Positions 25,340 to 34,712 of a DNA stretch of 64,000 nucleotides are shown piece by piece (the stretch's first letter is position 1; each line of letters opens with the position of its first letter). The notes below the pieces were generated by a model, which saw only the letters and a list, made by a program, of their open reading frames with translations, was not told the DNA's origin and searched no databases. Where the stretch lies: NCBI RefSeq assembly GCF_004216905.1, contig NZ_SGXJ01000003.1, positions 930,001-994,000 on the forward strand, read 5' to 3'. The DNA is from Kribbella sp. VKM Ac-2569. Lineage in GTDB: Bacteria; Actinomycetota; Actinomycetes; Propionibacteriales; Kribbellaceae. The translations under genes were made by a program, and so were the position numbers.

Positions 25340-28255
25340 TCAGCGGCATGCCCGCAGCTCGTTGACCCGCTGGAGCATCGTGAGGTGTCCTGCCCGGCCA
25401 AGATCGTTGAGAAGTGCCTCGGCCCTCGCTGTCAGATCGACGTCGTCGACATCGAGAACAGCGGCAAGCACGGCAGGTGCGTTCTCGATCAAGTCGTAAC
25501 GCTTAAAGTCGCCTACACCCGATTCGAACAACGCAGCGAGGACATCGAATGCAGCGCTGGGGTCAGCTTGCGCAGCTTCCGCGATCTGCTCGCCAATCAT
25601 CCCGCGCCCGTCGAACCCGGGAACCTGGCTGGCAACGAGCAGCCTCGGCATCCACCACGTCGGTGAGAACTGACCGCACCTCACCCACCAGTAGAAGCCG
25701 CTTAGCTCATGCGACTGGTCCTCCGAGCCCTCAACCGCGTTCGCCCGCCAGTCCCAGATCGCCCGGGCGCGAGCAAGAAACTCCTCCGGGGCCTTCGAGT
25801 GCAGGAGCATCCACCCGAGGTGGCCGAGCACTGTGGAGCGAGCGGCTACATCGACCTGCGCGTAGTAGGCGAGAAGCAACGGGTCGTCGAGCTCGATCTC
25901 TCCACGCGCAGCGAGCAACGTGAGGTGATCACCCAGCGACTCCGTCGCCGACCGACGTGACTCATACCCGACTTTGACCGGCTCATCGCTTACAAGGCGG
26001 TCCAGCCACTGCGGCAGCCACGGACGGAGGAGCTCGAGCAAGAAGGCCGAAGGGGCGTACGCCGCAAGGACGGTCGACATAACGACGCTGGTGTAGTCGC
26101 CATCACCCTCGAACAGCCGAGCCAGACGCTCGCGAGTCCACGCCGAGTTGCTCCAGGCCAACGAACTGAGAGCCTCGCCGTAGACGGCAGCGACGGTCAG
26201 ACTTGAGTCCCGCTCCGATCCGAGCCGCCCATCAAGTACGTCCAATACCGCCTTGTTGATCTCGGGGACAGACGTACCCCGCTCATCCATTCCACTGCTG
26301 AATCGCGCGAGGCGGGCGGCGACACGCAGCGCATTTGGGCGGACGGTATTCATCGAGAGAGTGAGCGGGTCCATGTTGGACCCGCCGTACTCGGCCTCGT
26401 GTTCCGGCGTCGGATCGGGGTCGAGTGACAGTGCAGACACGATCCGAACCACATCGGGCCAAGCGTCAACATCGACGATGGGCTTCGTGTCACCACCGGC
26501 TGACAGGCCGCCCAGGAGCATGGATAACAACGAGTCGTGCACCGATGCGAGATCGGTTCCCCGACCATGAATGTCGCCATCAATCGCCTCGGCCGGCTGC
26601 ATCGCTACCAGCGAGGCTCCCAACCGCACCAAGGACGCCCACGGAAACGCCGTCCCCGAGTCGGCGATCTCGCGGAACGCGTTAAACAGCGACGCGATGT
26701 AGCGAGGGTCCGTGTCGGCAAAGCTTCCCGCCGCCTCCGCGTACTCGATAGGTCGAGCCTTTACGTCTTGCATCAGTGCGAACGTCACGCCCCCGTAAGT
26801 AGGCCCATGGAAGGCCCGGTCCGCCGGCTCGCTCCACGACCGCAGGAAGGTGACGACCTCCGGGAGGCTCCATGAAGCGATGTCCTCGACCTCAGCTGGC
26901 GCCTTCTCGCCGGCCCCGGAGCTAACGAAGCTCGGGAAGTCAGCGTGCTCCCACTCACCGAACTCCGCTTGCAGATCCGTCAGACGAGCAACAGCCGCAT
27001 CAGGCATACCCGTTGCGATGGAGCTCAAGATTCGCATCTGCCAGACGCGCCGACGCTCGTCGACAGCCTCCTGCGGTACGTCAGTCTCCGGGAACCGCCA
27101 CGAAAGCCATCCCCTGATTTCGTCGTCCGTGGCAGTCGGGCCGTCGAGCACAGCCCGCGTCCAAGCAGCGACGACATCACTCGCCGCAACCGGCAACGCG
27201 CGCCTTGCGAACTCCGCGTACTCGTGGCGGTAGTCGACTTCGAGGTATTGCTCATCACCGAGGACATCCGCGGCCAGCGACTGCGCACTATCCAGGCCCA
27301 GGCCAACTGCGACTGTGATGATGTGGATGCCAACGCGACGCAAGAGCGGCTGGCGGCTCTCCAGGAGAGGCCGAACCACATCGACTACCGGCAGTCCGTC
27401 TGCGAGCGCACGGATCGCGGCGTCACGAAGGGCGTCGACTAGACCGTTCCCGACATCATCGAAGTGGTTGTTCTGTTCGTGAGCGGCGATCGAAGGACGC
27501 CAAACGTAACTACGGTCGGTTTCAACCTCGCCTGAGCTGTCGTCGCCAGCCGCTTCGAGACCTCGCGCCAGTACCTGGTAACGCTCGAGCCACCGCTGAA
27601 GCTCGGCGAGCCATCTCGCACCAAGCGGCGCCATCGCAATCGACACCGAGGCAAGCGTCTCGCTATAGGCGTAGTCATCGATCCCTACAACCACGCGGTC
27701 CCCTCCAAAGCGAACCGCCTTTCCATCAGTGCCGGTCGCCTCGCGTGGACCAAACGCGCGGGACGCGACATGTAGCGCTTGCTTCGACTTGCCGGCCGTT
27801 ATGAGTGCCTCGCCGATTCGGACGATCTCCTCCGGCGGCACCAAGCGGCTACGATCGGCGCTCAGGTACTCGCCAACAATCTTGCTCAGCCTTGCTGCGT
27901 TCTCGCCGTCGAGCCGAGCGGTGGCTGACACGACCATGCGTCGAGCAAAGGGGTCTTCCGTGGCTGCCATCCTGACGAGGATCGGCGCGACCTTCGACGG
28001 GATAAATTCAGCCATCCGCACGAGGTACTCACCCTCAGACCACACTTTCGATCTGAGGTTGCCCTCGGCGTCCTCGAACGGCGCGGGCACCTCGTCGAAC
28101 GCACCGAGCCTGTCCAGCGGCTCCACCCACAACGGATTCTGCAAGCCCTGGTAGAAGAGTCGCCGATGCTGCTCGTCGGCACCAAGCACGAGCAGGGCGT
28201 CCGCCACCTGCTGCTTCGTGGGTGCCTCGTAGCCGAGGTCGTCGTCGGCACGCAC
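25340..28255 (-). CDS. Large helical-repeat protein of unknown family (971 residues)
   Basis: GTG start at 28255, whose G is also the last base of the upstream gene's TAG stop, so the two are translationally coupled. The N-terminus has FYQGLQNPLWVEPLDRLGAF, then EYLVRMAEFIPSKVAPILVR. The remainder is a continuous alpha-solenoid (ARLSKIVGEYLSADR, ALRDAAIRALADGLPVVDVV). It fits HEAT-like scaffolds more than any enzyme, and I see no P-loop, nuclease or protease motif. My impression is of large solenoids found in mobile or defence-type loci; that is weak. It may be the sensor or scaffold of a two-protein system with the 260-residue product. Confidence 0.75.
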   Translation of the reverse strand: MRADDDLGYEAPTKQQVADALLVLGADEQHRRLFYQGLQNPLWVEPLDRLGAFDEVPAPFEDAEGNLRSKVWSEGEYLVRMAEFIPSKVAPILVRMAATEDPFARRMVVSATARLDGENAARLSKIVGEYLSADRSRLVPPEEIVRIGEALITAGKSKQALHVASRAFGPREATGTDGKAVRFGGDRVVVGIDDYAYSETLASVSIAMAPLGARWLAELQRWLERYQVLARGLEAAGDDSSGEVETDRSYVWRPSIAAHEQNNHFDDVGNGLVDALRDAAIRALADGLPVVDVVRPLLESRQPLLRRVGIHIITVAVGLGLDSAQSLAADVLGDEQYLEVDYRHEYAEFARRALPVAASDVVAAWTRAVLDGPTATDDEIRGWLSWRFPETDVPQEAVDERRRVWQMRILSSIATGMPDAAVARLTDLQAEFGEWEHADFPSFVSSGAGEKAPAEVEDIASWSLPEVVTFLRSWSEPADRAFHGPTYGGVTFALMQDVKARPIEYAEAAGSFADTDPRYIASLFNAFREIADSGTAFPWASLVRLGASLVAMQPAEAIDGDIHGRGTDLASVHDSLLSMLLGGLSAGGDTKPIVDVDAWPDVVRIVSALSLDPDPTPEHEAEYGGSNMDPLTLSMNTVRPNALRVAARLARFSSGMDERGTSVPEINKAVLDVLDGRLGSERDSSLTVAAVYGEALSSLAWSNSAWTRERLARLFEGDGDYTSVVMSTVLAAYAPSAFLLELLRPWLPQWLDRLVSDEPVKVGYESRRSATESLGDHLTLLAARGEIELDDPLLLAYYAQVDVAARSTVLGHLGWMLLHSKAPEEFLARARAIWDWRANAVEGSEDQSHELSGFYWWVRCGQFSPTWWMPRLLVASQVPGFDGRGMIGEQIAEAAQADPSAAFDVLAALFESGVGDFKRYDLIENAPAVLAAVLDVDDVDLTARAEALLNDLGRAGHLTMLQRVNELRACR

Positions 28256-29037
28256 TACGCGTCGCCCCTCTTTCGGTTGGCGGCCACGAGGATTGTCTCA
28301 ACGGCGGCGAGGCTCTTGAAGAACTGCTCGACGCGCGCACGCAGGACGATCTCGACTCGCTCGAAGTGTCCCAACGCCACTGCATGTGTGGGCAGCGCAC
28401 GGACGGGCCGGCTGAGGTGGACGTAACTGATGAAGAATTTCTGCGTTTTCGCGAATGTAGTGATGTTGGCGTGATTCTCGGTGAGTGTCCCGGTCACAAG
28501 CGCGCCGCGCACCTTCCGCGCGTTGCGCGACCCCTCGACATCGGCGACGACGTAGGCGGCCGCGGCAACGATCAGCGCGTTGGGAACAGTTCGCCGCACA
28601 AGCGCCTTCGGCTGCTGCGGTTCGGTCGTGTTATCGGTATCGGCAACGGCTGCCGCCTCCTCGGCCGCACCCAACTCGTCACTGTGCTCACTCCAGACTC
28701 GCGATAGCTCATGACCGGCGGCTGATGTGTCCGAACGCGGTGGCAGCCCGTCTATCCCGAGAACGTGCGGCAGCGCACTACAGATCTCGCGGACACAGTG
28801 CGCAACGGTTACGAGCCTCGGCATCGACCACCCCGCAGGGTCCATGCCATCTACGGCCACCTCGTATAACCCGCCGATGGTTGCATCTTGCTTGAGCATC
28901 TCGGCACGAAGTGATTGCCGCTCCGGCGTCCAGATGCCCGTCAGAGGAGGGTCCGGCTCGCGCGGTTGCTGTGGCTCGCGCGCGGGCTTACCTAGTGGGG
29001 ACGCAGGTGGCAGCGCGGCCGTGCCGGGTTCAACCAC
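28255..29037 (-). CDS. Partner protein of the 971-residue solenoid
   Basis: 260 residues from GTG 29037. AGGAGG lies six to eight bases upstream, so the start is well supported. The first 50 residues are Pro-rich. A helical region follows, and then a beta/alpha domain (LIVAAAAYVVADVEGSRNAR, FAKTQKFFISYVHLSRPVRA). The stop shares one base with the start of the 971-residue gene. No family recognised; no catalytic motif seen. Its fixed coupling suggests a complex or a toxin/effector-sensor pair. Confidence 0.7.
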   Translation of the reverse strand: MVEPGTAALPPASPLGKPAREPQQPREPDPPLTGIWTPERQSLRAEMLKQDATIGGLYEVAVDGMDPAGWSMPRLVTVAHCVREICSALPHVLGIDGLPPRSDTSAAGHELSRVWSEHSDELGAAEEAAAVADTDNTTEPQQPKALVRRTVPNALIVAAAAYVVADVEGSRNARKVRGALVTGTLTENHANITTFAKTQKFFISYVHLSRPVRALPTHAVALGHFERVEIVLRARVEQFFKSLAAVETILVAANRKRGDA

Positions 29038-29730
29038 GCCGCCTACCTCCTATCGGACCGCCCGGATCGCGCGCACCGGATAGTGGGCTGCTTTGCCCTA
29101 ACTGAGCAGGCCCCCACCGCCAGTGACTACTGGACGACATCCTGCCACGGTTTCCAAGTCGTTCGGATGCGTTCGGACCCGGCCCAGCTCACGCCTTGTT
29201 GCCTGGTACGACCGTGCTCGAGGGGTGGAGACCGCTTGCGGGGTCGACCGATCTCGGCCAGCCTGTCCCTGCAAATGGCCGGGCTTCACTCCCCGGGAGC
29301 CCGCGACTCCAGTGTTGGCTCTCTCTTGATCTGAGAGATTACTCTCGACACATGTCTCTCACGGTTCGTCGGCATGTTAGGGAGCCCGGTCGCGCATTCC
29401 GGTGAGTAGCGGACACGGCCGAAGGAGCCGAGCCCCGCGGGTCCGGCGCCTCGACGGCAACCAGTTCGAGCCGCAATAGCCGTTGAATCCGTGGTGTCTG
29501 ACAGCCTGATCAGAGGCACGAACGGCAGTCCCCGGGCGGCCCTCGTCCGCGAGCGAGCGATGTGCCCGACATATGCAGCCCCGTTGGACCGACCGGAGGC
29601 GCTTCGAGGTCGCGTTGTCTGTCTGCAAGCCTTGAGCCTGCGCTATTGCAGCAGGATCGAGCCCTGGCACAAGATACAGACCTTATGCGTCGCAGGTGCG
29701 ACCCAGCTCTCTGGGGGGAGAAGTACACGC
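29038..29730. other. Gene-free stretch
   Basis: About 690 bp between divergent genes. The frame continuing upstream of 29731 has poor coding character. No tRNA-like fold found. Confidence 0.4.
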
Positions 29731-30816
29731 ATGACCGCGAAGGCCAACGTTGAGCCGGCGCCTGAAACCTCGAAAACTGACGCGCCCTGGCCAGCATCAG
29801 GCGAAGCATCATCCGTTCGAGGGTTCCGCCGGATGTGTGTGTACCTCATTCTGATCTTCACGGTTGTATCCGTCACCGTACTGGCGGGACTTTGGTTTGA
29901 CCGCCGAGACGCCCGCAATACAACAACCGAGGCGCTGTCCACCGCGTCCGACGCGACGGACACCGCTTATGCCGCTCTCATAGAAGCCCGCGACTACACG
30001 ATCGCTCAGCAAGTGCAGCTGGAATCGGAGAGTAGATCGAATTCGTCAACACCAGCCTCGATCGATGCCGCTCGGACTGCGTTGGAGGATGCCGGTAACG
30101 CTCAAGGCGCAGCACAAGGCAAGTACGACGCAGCGCGAACCGAGGTCGCGAACGCAACGACTGCGAAGGCTCGGGCCGCGAGCGCACTCCATGAGGTGTA
30201 CACCTATGCCTTCATAGCGCTCGGATTGCTCATCGGGATCGTAGTAACCGCGGTCACCGCGTATCGATGGTTTGAGGACAGCCGACGGCTTTCGTTTGAG
30301 TCTCGCTTGGCATTGGAGGCTGTCCGTGACGCCGATCGTGAGGCGGCACGCGGGACCGATCCATTGGCGCTCAAGACGATGTGGGCGAACAACCGGCAAC
30401 GGTTGGAGGCATATCACACCCTCGTGACCGCGTACGCCGCGTCGACTCGCGCGACGACCCGTATCGCATTAGCCGTCGGCCTGATTTTCGTGATCCTTGC
30501 CGGACTCGCTGCTGCAATCGCCCCGACTGTTGCATCTTCGGTCACTACTGGGGCGGTCGGGGTCATTGGTGCCGGCCTGACGGCATATATTGCTACGGCT
30601 GTCTTACGTAACTCCGAATCCTCGTCGCGTGAAGTGCTCGCGTTCTTCTCCCATCCGCTCGAGTTGGAGCGAGTTCTGTCGGCCGAGAGGATCGCCGACC
30701 AACTTGGAGAAGCCGAGCAGGCGACGGCCAGACTACTGATTATCAAGGCTCTGGTTGCGCAGACGAGCGGCGGACAGGCGCCGACAGCAGAGCCCCGGAC
30801 TCCGGCCGGTAGCTAA
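29731..30816 (+). CDS. Multi-pass membrane protein with coiled coil
   Basis: 361 residues from ATG 29731, chosen because GGGGGGAG lies ten bases upstream; the frame's longer extension has none. TM helix 1 (CVYLILIFTVVSVTVLAGLW), then an Ala/Glu-rich coiled coil (about 65-150), TM 2 (FIALGLLIGIVVTAVTAY), a helical region, and a C-terminal pair of hydrophobic helices (IALAVGLIFVILAGLAAAIA; VGVIGAGLTAYIATAVL). The C-terminal two-TM block resembles the TRADD-N-associated TM domain found in bacterial conflict proteins. That is a resemblance, not an assignment. Possible membrane effector or sensor. Confidence 0.65.
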   Translation: MTAKANVEPAPETSKTDAPWPASGEASSVRGFRRMCVYLILIFTVVSVTVLAGLWFDRRDARNTTTEALSTASDATDTAYAALIEARDYTIAQQVQLESESRSNSSTPASIDAARTALEDAGNAQGAAQGKYDAARTEVANATTAKARAASALHEVYTYAFIALGLLIGIVVTAVTAYRWFEDSRRLSFESRLALEAVRDADREAARGTDPLALKTMWANNRQRLEAYHTLVTAYAASTRATTRIALAVGLIFVILAGLAAAIAPTVASSVTTGAVGVIGAGLTAYIATAVLRNSESSSREVLAFFSHPLELERVLSAERIADQLGEAEQATARLLIIKALVAQTSGGQAPTAEPRTPAGS

Positions 30817-31010
30817 AGACCCGATGCTTCGGTGTGGTCAGGCAGAGGAGCGAGGACGTCGCTTCGCACCTAGATGCCAGGACCTCAGCCATTCCGAGGC
30901 AGATCTGGCAGCGCAGACAGCCGCGACGCCGCGGTTTCCGCCTGCAGACGGCCACCTGGATGGGAACCCCTCGCACTTGTAAGCGCGGTTTGACCTGCAC
31001 CAAGACCTGC

Positions 31011-31907
31011 TCACAGGCCGCGGTCGAGTTCTCGATCCTCCGCGTCGAGACACATCGGCGCGGTTCGCGCCTTGCCCGGTCGCACCTGTGCCGTTGGCAG
31101 GTGCCGGTCCATAGCCCCGATCAGGCGTCCCGCAGCAGCAACAACTCGACCACCCAACGTCTCAACAAGACGGACCGATGGGTTTCGGCCGATCGTTCCG
31201 GCGGCGCTGGCCATCTGGTGCGCTGGTAGGACACCGAATCTCGCGAGCATCGTGTAAGCAACCGACTCAGCCTCCAGCCTGGCGAGGCCATGGCAGCCTG
31301 AGTCGTGAGACAGCTTGTGCATGCGGAGATGAGCCAGCTCATGCGCGAGTCTCATCGCGGCGACAGCGCCGTCGAGATTGTCGCTGACGATGACTCGCCG
31401 CCGTCGGCGGTCAGTCATCGCACCATTCGGTTCGTCCGGCAACGGCCGTCGGTTGACGCGGTACCCAGCATCGAGCGCCACTCGCGCCAACGCGGCATAC
31501 ACATCCTCTGGCCGAAGGCCCGCGACCGTTCCAATCGGAGGCGGCGGGCTGCCCTCTGTCTGGCTGATGTCCCAGACCGTCGCGACTGCGTGCCCCTGCA
31601 CCGGCCCCGCAGCGCGATCGACATCCCGCGCCGACGCAGCGATCCTGATGCCAGAGGCACCGCGTGCGATATGACGTCCCTGGCGTTGCCACCCGGGGCG
31701 ACCGTCGACCCACACGGCATCAGGCATCTGCAGCTTGATCAGAACGACATTCCTGAACGACTGACCATGCAGGACCGCAGCCGCGTCAAGCCAGCGCATC
31801 CACTGACGATCGGACCAGTTCCGCCGTACCTCCGCATCGACAGCTCTGCGGAGATCATCAACGGTCACCCGGAATCGGTTCCCTGCTCCCCCGTGGCTGC
31901 TACCCAT
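31011..31907 (-). CDS. ArdC-like / ImmA-IrrE-type HExxH protein (first paralogue)
   Basis: 298 residues. Residues 34-90 carry the ArdC ssDNA-binding-type region (MRWLDAAAVLHGQSFRNVVL, then LQMP and GR-x-IARGASGIRI). A metallopeptidase core follows: RLAHELAHLRMH (HELAH at 189-193) and EAESVAY at 212-218 for the third ligand. ArdC-family proteins are antirestriction factors of mobile elements; IrrE/ImmA peptidases cut repressors. The 38659 protein is a clear paralogue (same HExxH, EAESVAY and QMP motifs) though diverged. Last gene of the 34-31 kb minus-strand group. Confidence 0.75.
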   Translation of the reverse strand: MGSSHGGAGNRFRVTVDDLRRAVDAEVRRNWSDRQWMRWLDAAAVLHGQSFRNVVLIKLQMPDAVWVDGRPGWQRQGRHIARGASGIRIAASARDVDRAAGPVQGHAVATVWDISQTEGSPPPPIGTVAGLRPEDVYAALARVALDAGYRVNRRPLPDEPNGAMTDRRRRRVIVSDNLDGAVAAMRLAHELAHLRMHKLSHDSGCHGLARLEAESVAYTMLARFGVLPAHQMASAAGTIGRNPSVRLVETLGGRVVAAAGRLIGAMDRHLPTAQVRPGKARTAPMCLDAEDRELDRGL

Positions 31908-31964
31908 GACACGAGAGTCATCAGTAGCGGACGCCCTTTGAACCCGGTCGAGAGAATCCAGGAC

Positions 31965-32423
31965 CTAGTCGAAGGCGAGCAATGGGACGTTGTACAGGTC
32001 TGGTTGGCGCGGGCGCGAGAAGGCCGGCGCTTTCACCTCGACCAGGTACATCTCTGTGAGGAACTGGATTTTCGCACCCAGGAGATGGCTGGTGTGGGCT
32101 GTTGCCGAGTGTGCCTTCAGGCCAACGGACACGTGGATGTGGGGCAGGACGGTTCCGGACTCCTCGTCGTACGCGAGCGAGCCACCACCGACCGCCTCCA
32201 CGTTCTCCAGATGTACCGCGCTCCACACCGGCGCGTCTGGGTCTTCGAGTTTCTCGCAGGTGCCGACGAGTTGGACGTCGTGCATGCCCGCGATGAACAT
32301 CGGGATGAAGCCCTGCCGTACGCCGTACTCCGCGCAGAACTCGGCCAACGCCGGATAGAAGTCGTCACCATGGTCGAAGTGGACCGCGAAGGTGCGGCCC
32401 ATCGTCAGTTCAGCGGCGCGCAA
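31965..32423 (-). CDS. PPC (DUF296) domain protein
   Basis: About 152 residues. I chose TTG 32423 because GAGGAG sits six bases upstream, leaving a 10-base gap to the preceding stop; ATG 32402 is the alternative. The sequence follows the plant-and-prokaryote-conserved fold: GRTFAVHFDHGDDFYPALAE, FIPMFIAGMHDVQLVGT, and LPHIHVSVGLKAHSATAHTS, whose His residues are typical of PPC domains. These proteins form trimers and often bind DNA or regulate; exact role unknown. Downstream of, and probably co-transcribed with, the XRE gene. Confidence 0.75.
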   Translation of the reverse strand: MRAAELTMGRTFAVHFDHGDDFYPALAEFCAEYGVRQGFIPMFIAGMHDVQLVGTCEKLEDPDAPVWSAVHLENVEAVGGGSLAYDEESGTVLPHIHVSVGLKAHSATAHTSHLLGAKIQFLTEMYLVEVKAPAFSRPRQPDLYNVPLLAFD

Positions 32424-32433
32424 GTTCAGCTCC

Positions 32434-33834
32434 TCAGATGTCGTTGATGTAAGCAACGTACCGAATCGCGGTGTTCAGGCCCTGCGTCGACAGCAGGCGG
32501 CTACGCGGGTGAGCGATGTCATCCACGCCGACGGTGGCCAGCTCCTCACAACGTCTGCGGAACCAGGGCCACGGAACGTTCAGATAGTCGGCGAGCGCCC
32601 GCAGTCGTCCCTCCGCTGTAGCCTCGCATACCAGCGACTCCGCAGACACCTGACCAGCGATCGCGCGGAACATCGATCGGCGCGACGGCGGCGCGCTCGC
32701 GTCGACGTACCAGAGCCCAGAACCGCCCAGCCAATTCGCGACAATCGCCTCCTCGCCGAGCACGAAGCCTTCGAACTCCGCGTGTTCAGGCTCGGCGCTC
32801 AGCTCGACGGTGATCCCGAAGGCCTCCATCAGCGCCGCAGCGAGTAGGAGCAGGACTCGCTCGTACATCGGGGACTCGGCGACGTCTGTCTCTGAGATGC
32901 AGAAGCCTCGACGCATGCGCGGGAACCACCGCGACGTTCGGCGAAGGTAGTCGAACTTGTGTCGCCACAGCAGCCAGGACGCAGCCTCCTCGCCCCGCTT
33001 CTCCCGTGTCCAGAAGAACGGCTGCCCCGACAATCGGTCGAGGTTCCGCGTGATATGCCGAGCGCAGAACCTGGACCCCAACCACTGGCTCGCGACAGCG
33101 TTCAGCGTCGGGACCTCGCTCAGCGACACGTCCGACGTACGGCGTCCTTCGTGATGCGCCAGCCGAGCTTGGCTACTCATCAACCGTGCATCGTCCGCCA
33201 ACAGCGCGACGTCGGTGTTCGTCGTTGCCCAGATGATGCCCACCGTCAGATCGTCGAGAATCGCCGCTGACGAGATCGGTTGTGGCCCCGTACGTCGACC
33301 TGCGCGGTCAACGAACCGGCGACCGTCGAAGGCGTAGTAGCGGTGTTCATGGTCAGCGACGACCACCATCGACCGACGATCAGGCCGGTTCAGCGCGGCA
33401 TCCTTGGGATCAACCATCAACCACCCCTCCCCCGGCAACTCCGCCTGGCAGTAGTGCGCACCAACTTCAACACCGGCGTACGACCTGCCGGCCGGAAGAC
33501 ACAGGGTTGCGGACTGGATCGAGGGCGGGCCGGTGATCAAGTCGAGAAGCGAGACAGGATCCGGTGCCTGCCTCGCGGTGATGCGTCGTTTGTAGAAGCC
33601 GAGATCCGCAGGCTCGGCCTTCTGAAGCACCCGACACAGCGCGTGGCGTACATCGGCCGACGGCCAGGTGCACCAGCCACATTCCCAGTCGGAGACCGCC
33701 TTCGCGGTGATGAGGGCTTCCTTGCCGGTGGCGTGATAGATCTCGGCGCTGACCAAGTCAGCGAGCCTGCCTTGGGACATCCGGCCACGCGCTTGCCGGA
33801 GCAGCTTGTTGGGCTGACGCGTCCTGTCAGCCAT
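32434..33834 (-). CDS. XRE-family HTH regulator with large C-terminal domain
   Basis: 466 residues. An XRE-type HTH at about 10-75 (LLRQARGRMSQGRLADLVSA ... AKAVSDWECGWCTWPSADV) is followed by a domain of unknown family with RYYAFDGRRFVDRAGR and a helical end. It is divergent from the DUF5919 gene; the 134-bp intergenic region carries ATGTC repeats, so it may bind them itself. The regulator is followed by the PPC and ArdC-like genes in the same direction. Confidence 0.75.
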   Translation of the reverse strand: MADRTRQPNKLLRQARGRMSQGRLADLVSAEIYHATGKEALITAKAVSDWECGWCTWPSADVRHALCRVLQKAEPADLGFYKRRITARQAPDPVSLLDLITGPPSIQSATLCLPAGRSYAGVEVGAHYCQAELPGEGWLMVDPKDAALNRPDRRSMVVVADHEHRYYAFDGRRFVDRAGRRTGPQPISSAAILDDLTVGIIWATTNTDVALLADDARLMSSQARLAHHEGRRTSDVSLSEVPTLNAVASQWLGSRFCARHITRNLDRLSGQPFFWTREKRGEEAASWLLWRHKFDYLRRTSRWFPRMRRGFCISETDVAESPMYERVLLLLAAALMEAFGITVELSAEPEHAEFEGFVLGEEAIVANWLGGSGLWYVDASAPPSRRSMFRAIAGQVSAESLVCEATAEGRLRALADYLNVPWPWFRRRCEELATVGVDDIAHPRSRLLSTQGLNTAIRYVAYINDI

Positions 33835-33907
33835 AAGCCTGAATCATCCTTGCCGTCATGACGGCAAGGATGATCGCTGAGGTCGGGACAGCGTCACGGC
33901 ACGACCG

Positions 33908-33954
33908 GACATCTCCGGGATGTCTTGGTTCGCCTCAAAATGTCCCGAAATGTC
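33908..33954. promoter_or_regulatory. ATGTC operator array, copy 1
   Basis: Direct ATGTC units at 33920, 33940 and 33950 are spaced 20 and 10 bp, so all lie on one helix face. The first is also half of an inverted pair, GACATC-TCCGG-GATGTC (33908-33925). The array lies between the divergent XRE and XRE-DUF5919 genes, ending 14 bases before the GTG start at 33969. Confidence 0.7.
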
Positions 33955-33968
33955 TTAGGTTAGATCCC

Positions 33969-34712
33969 GTGCCTAACGAACGACTGCGAGCCGCGATGGT
34001 GGAACAGGGCCTCACCCATCATGCACTCGCGGAGGAGCTGGAAGTCAACGTCAAGACCGTTGAGCGCTGGGTCGTGGGCGACAAGCTCCCATTCCCGCGC
34101 AACCGGCACAGGCTGGCAACGCGGCTGGGCAGGGACGAGACGTACCTCTGGCCGGATGCGCTCTCCCGCGACCGAGCCGCGGCCGTGGCAGAGAGCGAGG
34201 TCGTCCGCGTCTACCCTCACCGCTCCGACGTGACGATGGACGAATGGCGGCAGCTCTTCGAGTCCGGCGAGGAGGAGATCGGCGTACTCGTCTACGCAGG
34301 ACTGTTCCTGGCAGAGGACGCCGGACTCCAGCGAGTCCTCCGCAAGCGGGCCAAGGCCGGCGCGCGCGTCCGGGTTTTGATCGGCGATCCGGATGATCCG
34401 CGGATCGCCGAACGAGGCGAGGAGGAAGGCATCGGTACGGCATTGGCCGCCAAGATTCGCAATGCCATCGTCCTGTACCGCGACCTGTCCGAGGTCTCGA
34501 ACGTCGAGTTCCGTGTGCATCGAACCGTCCTGTACAACTCGATCTTCCGCGCCGACGACCGGCTGTTCGTGAACACGCACATCTACGGACTCCCTGCGGC
34601 ACAGGCGCCTGTGTGGCATTTCCGGAAGATCCCTGGAGGCGAACTCGCGCGGCACTATCTCAACAGCTTCGAGCGCGTGTGGGACGACGCAACACCGATG
34701 ACGGAGTCCTGA
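33969..34712 (+). CDS. XRE-DUF5919 protein (PLD-like C-terminal domain)
   Basis: 247 residues from GTG 33969 (upstream frame lies in the operator DNA). The N-terminal HTH includes LTHHALAEELEVNVKTVERW. The C-terminal DUF5919 region has WRQLFESGEEEIGVLVYAGL, LIGDPDD and HRTVLYNSIFRADDRLFVN, which recalls an HKD/phospholipase-D-like half site. Its stop overlaps the Nudix start (TGATG), a tight operon. It shares architecture with the 35771 protein. A regulator that senses something through the DUF5919 domain is likely; no target is shown. Confidence 0.8.
   Translation: MPNERLRAAMVEQGLTHHALAEELEVNVKTVERWVVGDKLPFPRNRHRLATRLGRDETYLWPDALSRDRAAAVAESEVVRVYPHRSDVTMDEWRQLFESGEEEIGVLVYAGLFLAEDAGLQRVLRKRAKAGARVRVLIGDPDDPRIAERGEEEGIGTALAAKIRNAIVLYRDLSEVSNVEFRVHRTVLYNSIFRADDRLFVNTHIYGLPAAQAPVWHFRKIPGGELARHYLNSFERVWDDATPMTES

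Noticed and set aside
29038..29730. tRNA gene as an integration target
   Set aside because: No cloverleaf with a consistent acceptor stem and TTC loop could be drawn here or elsewhere in the window.
31305..32447. 380-codon plus-strand frame
   Set aside because: Antisense to the ArdC-like and PPC genes, which have clear domains.
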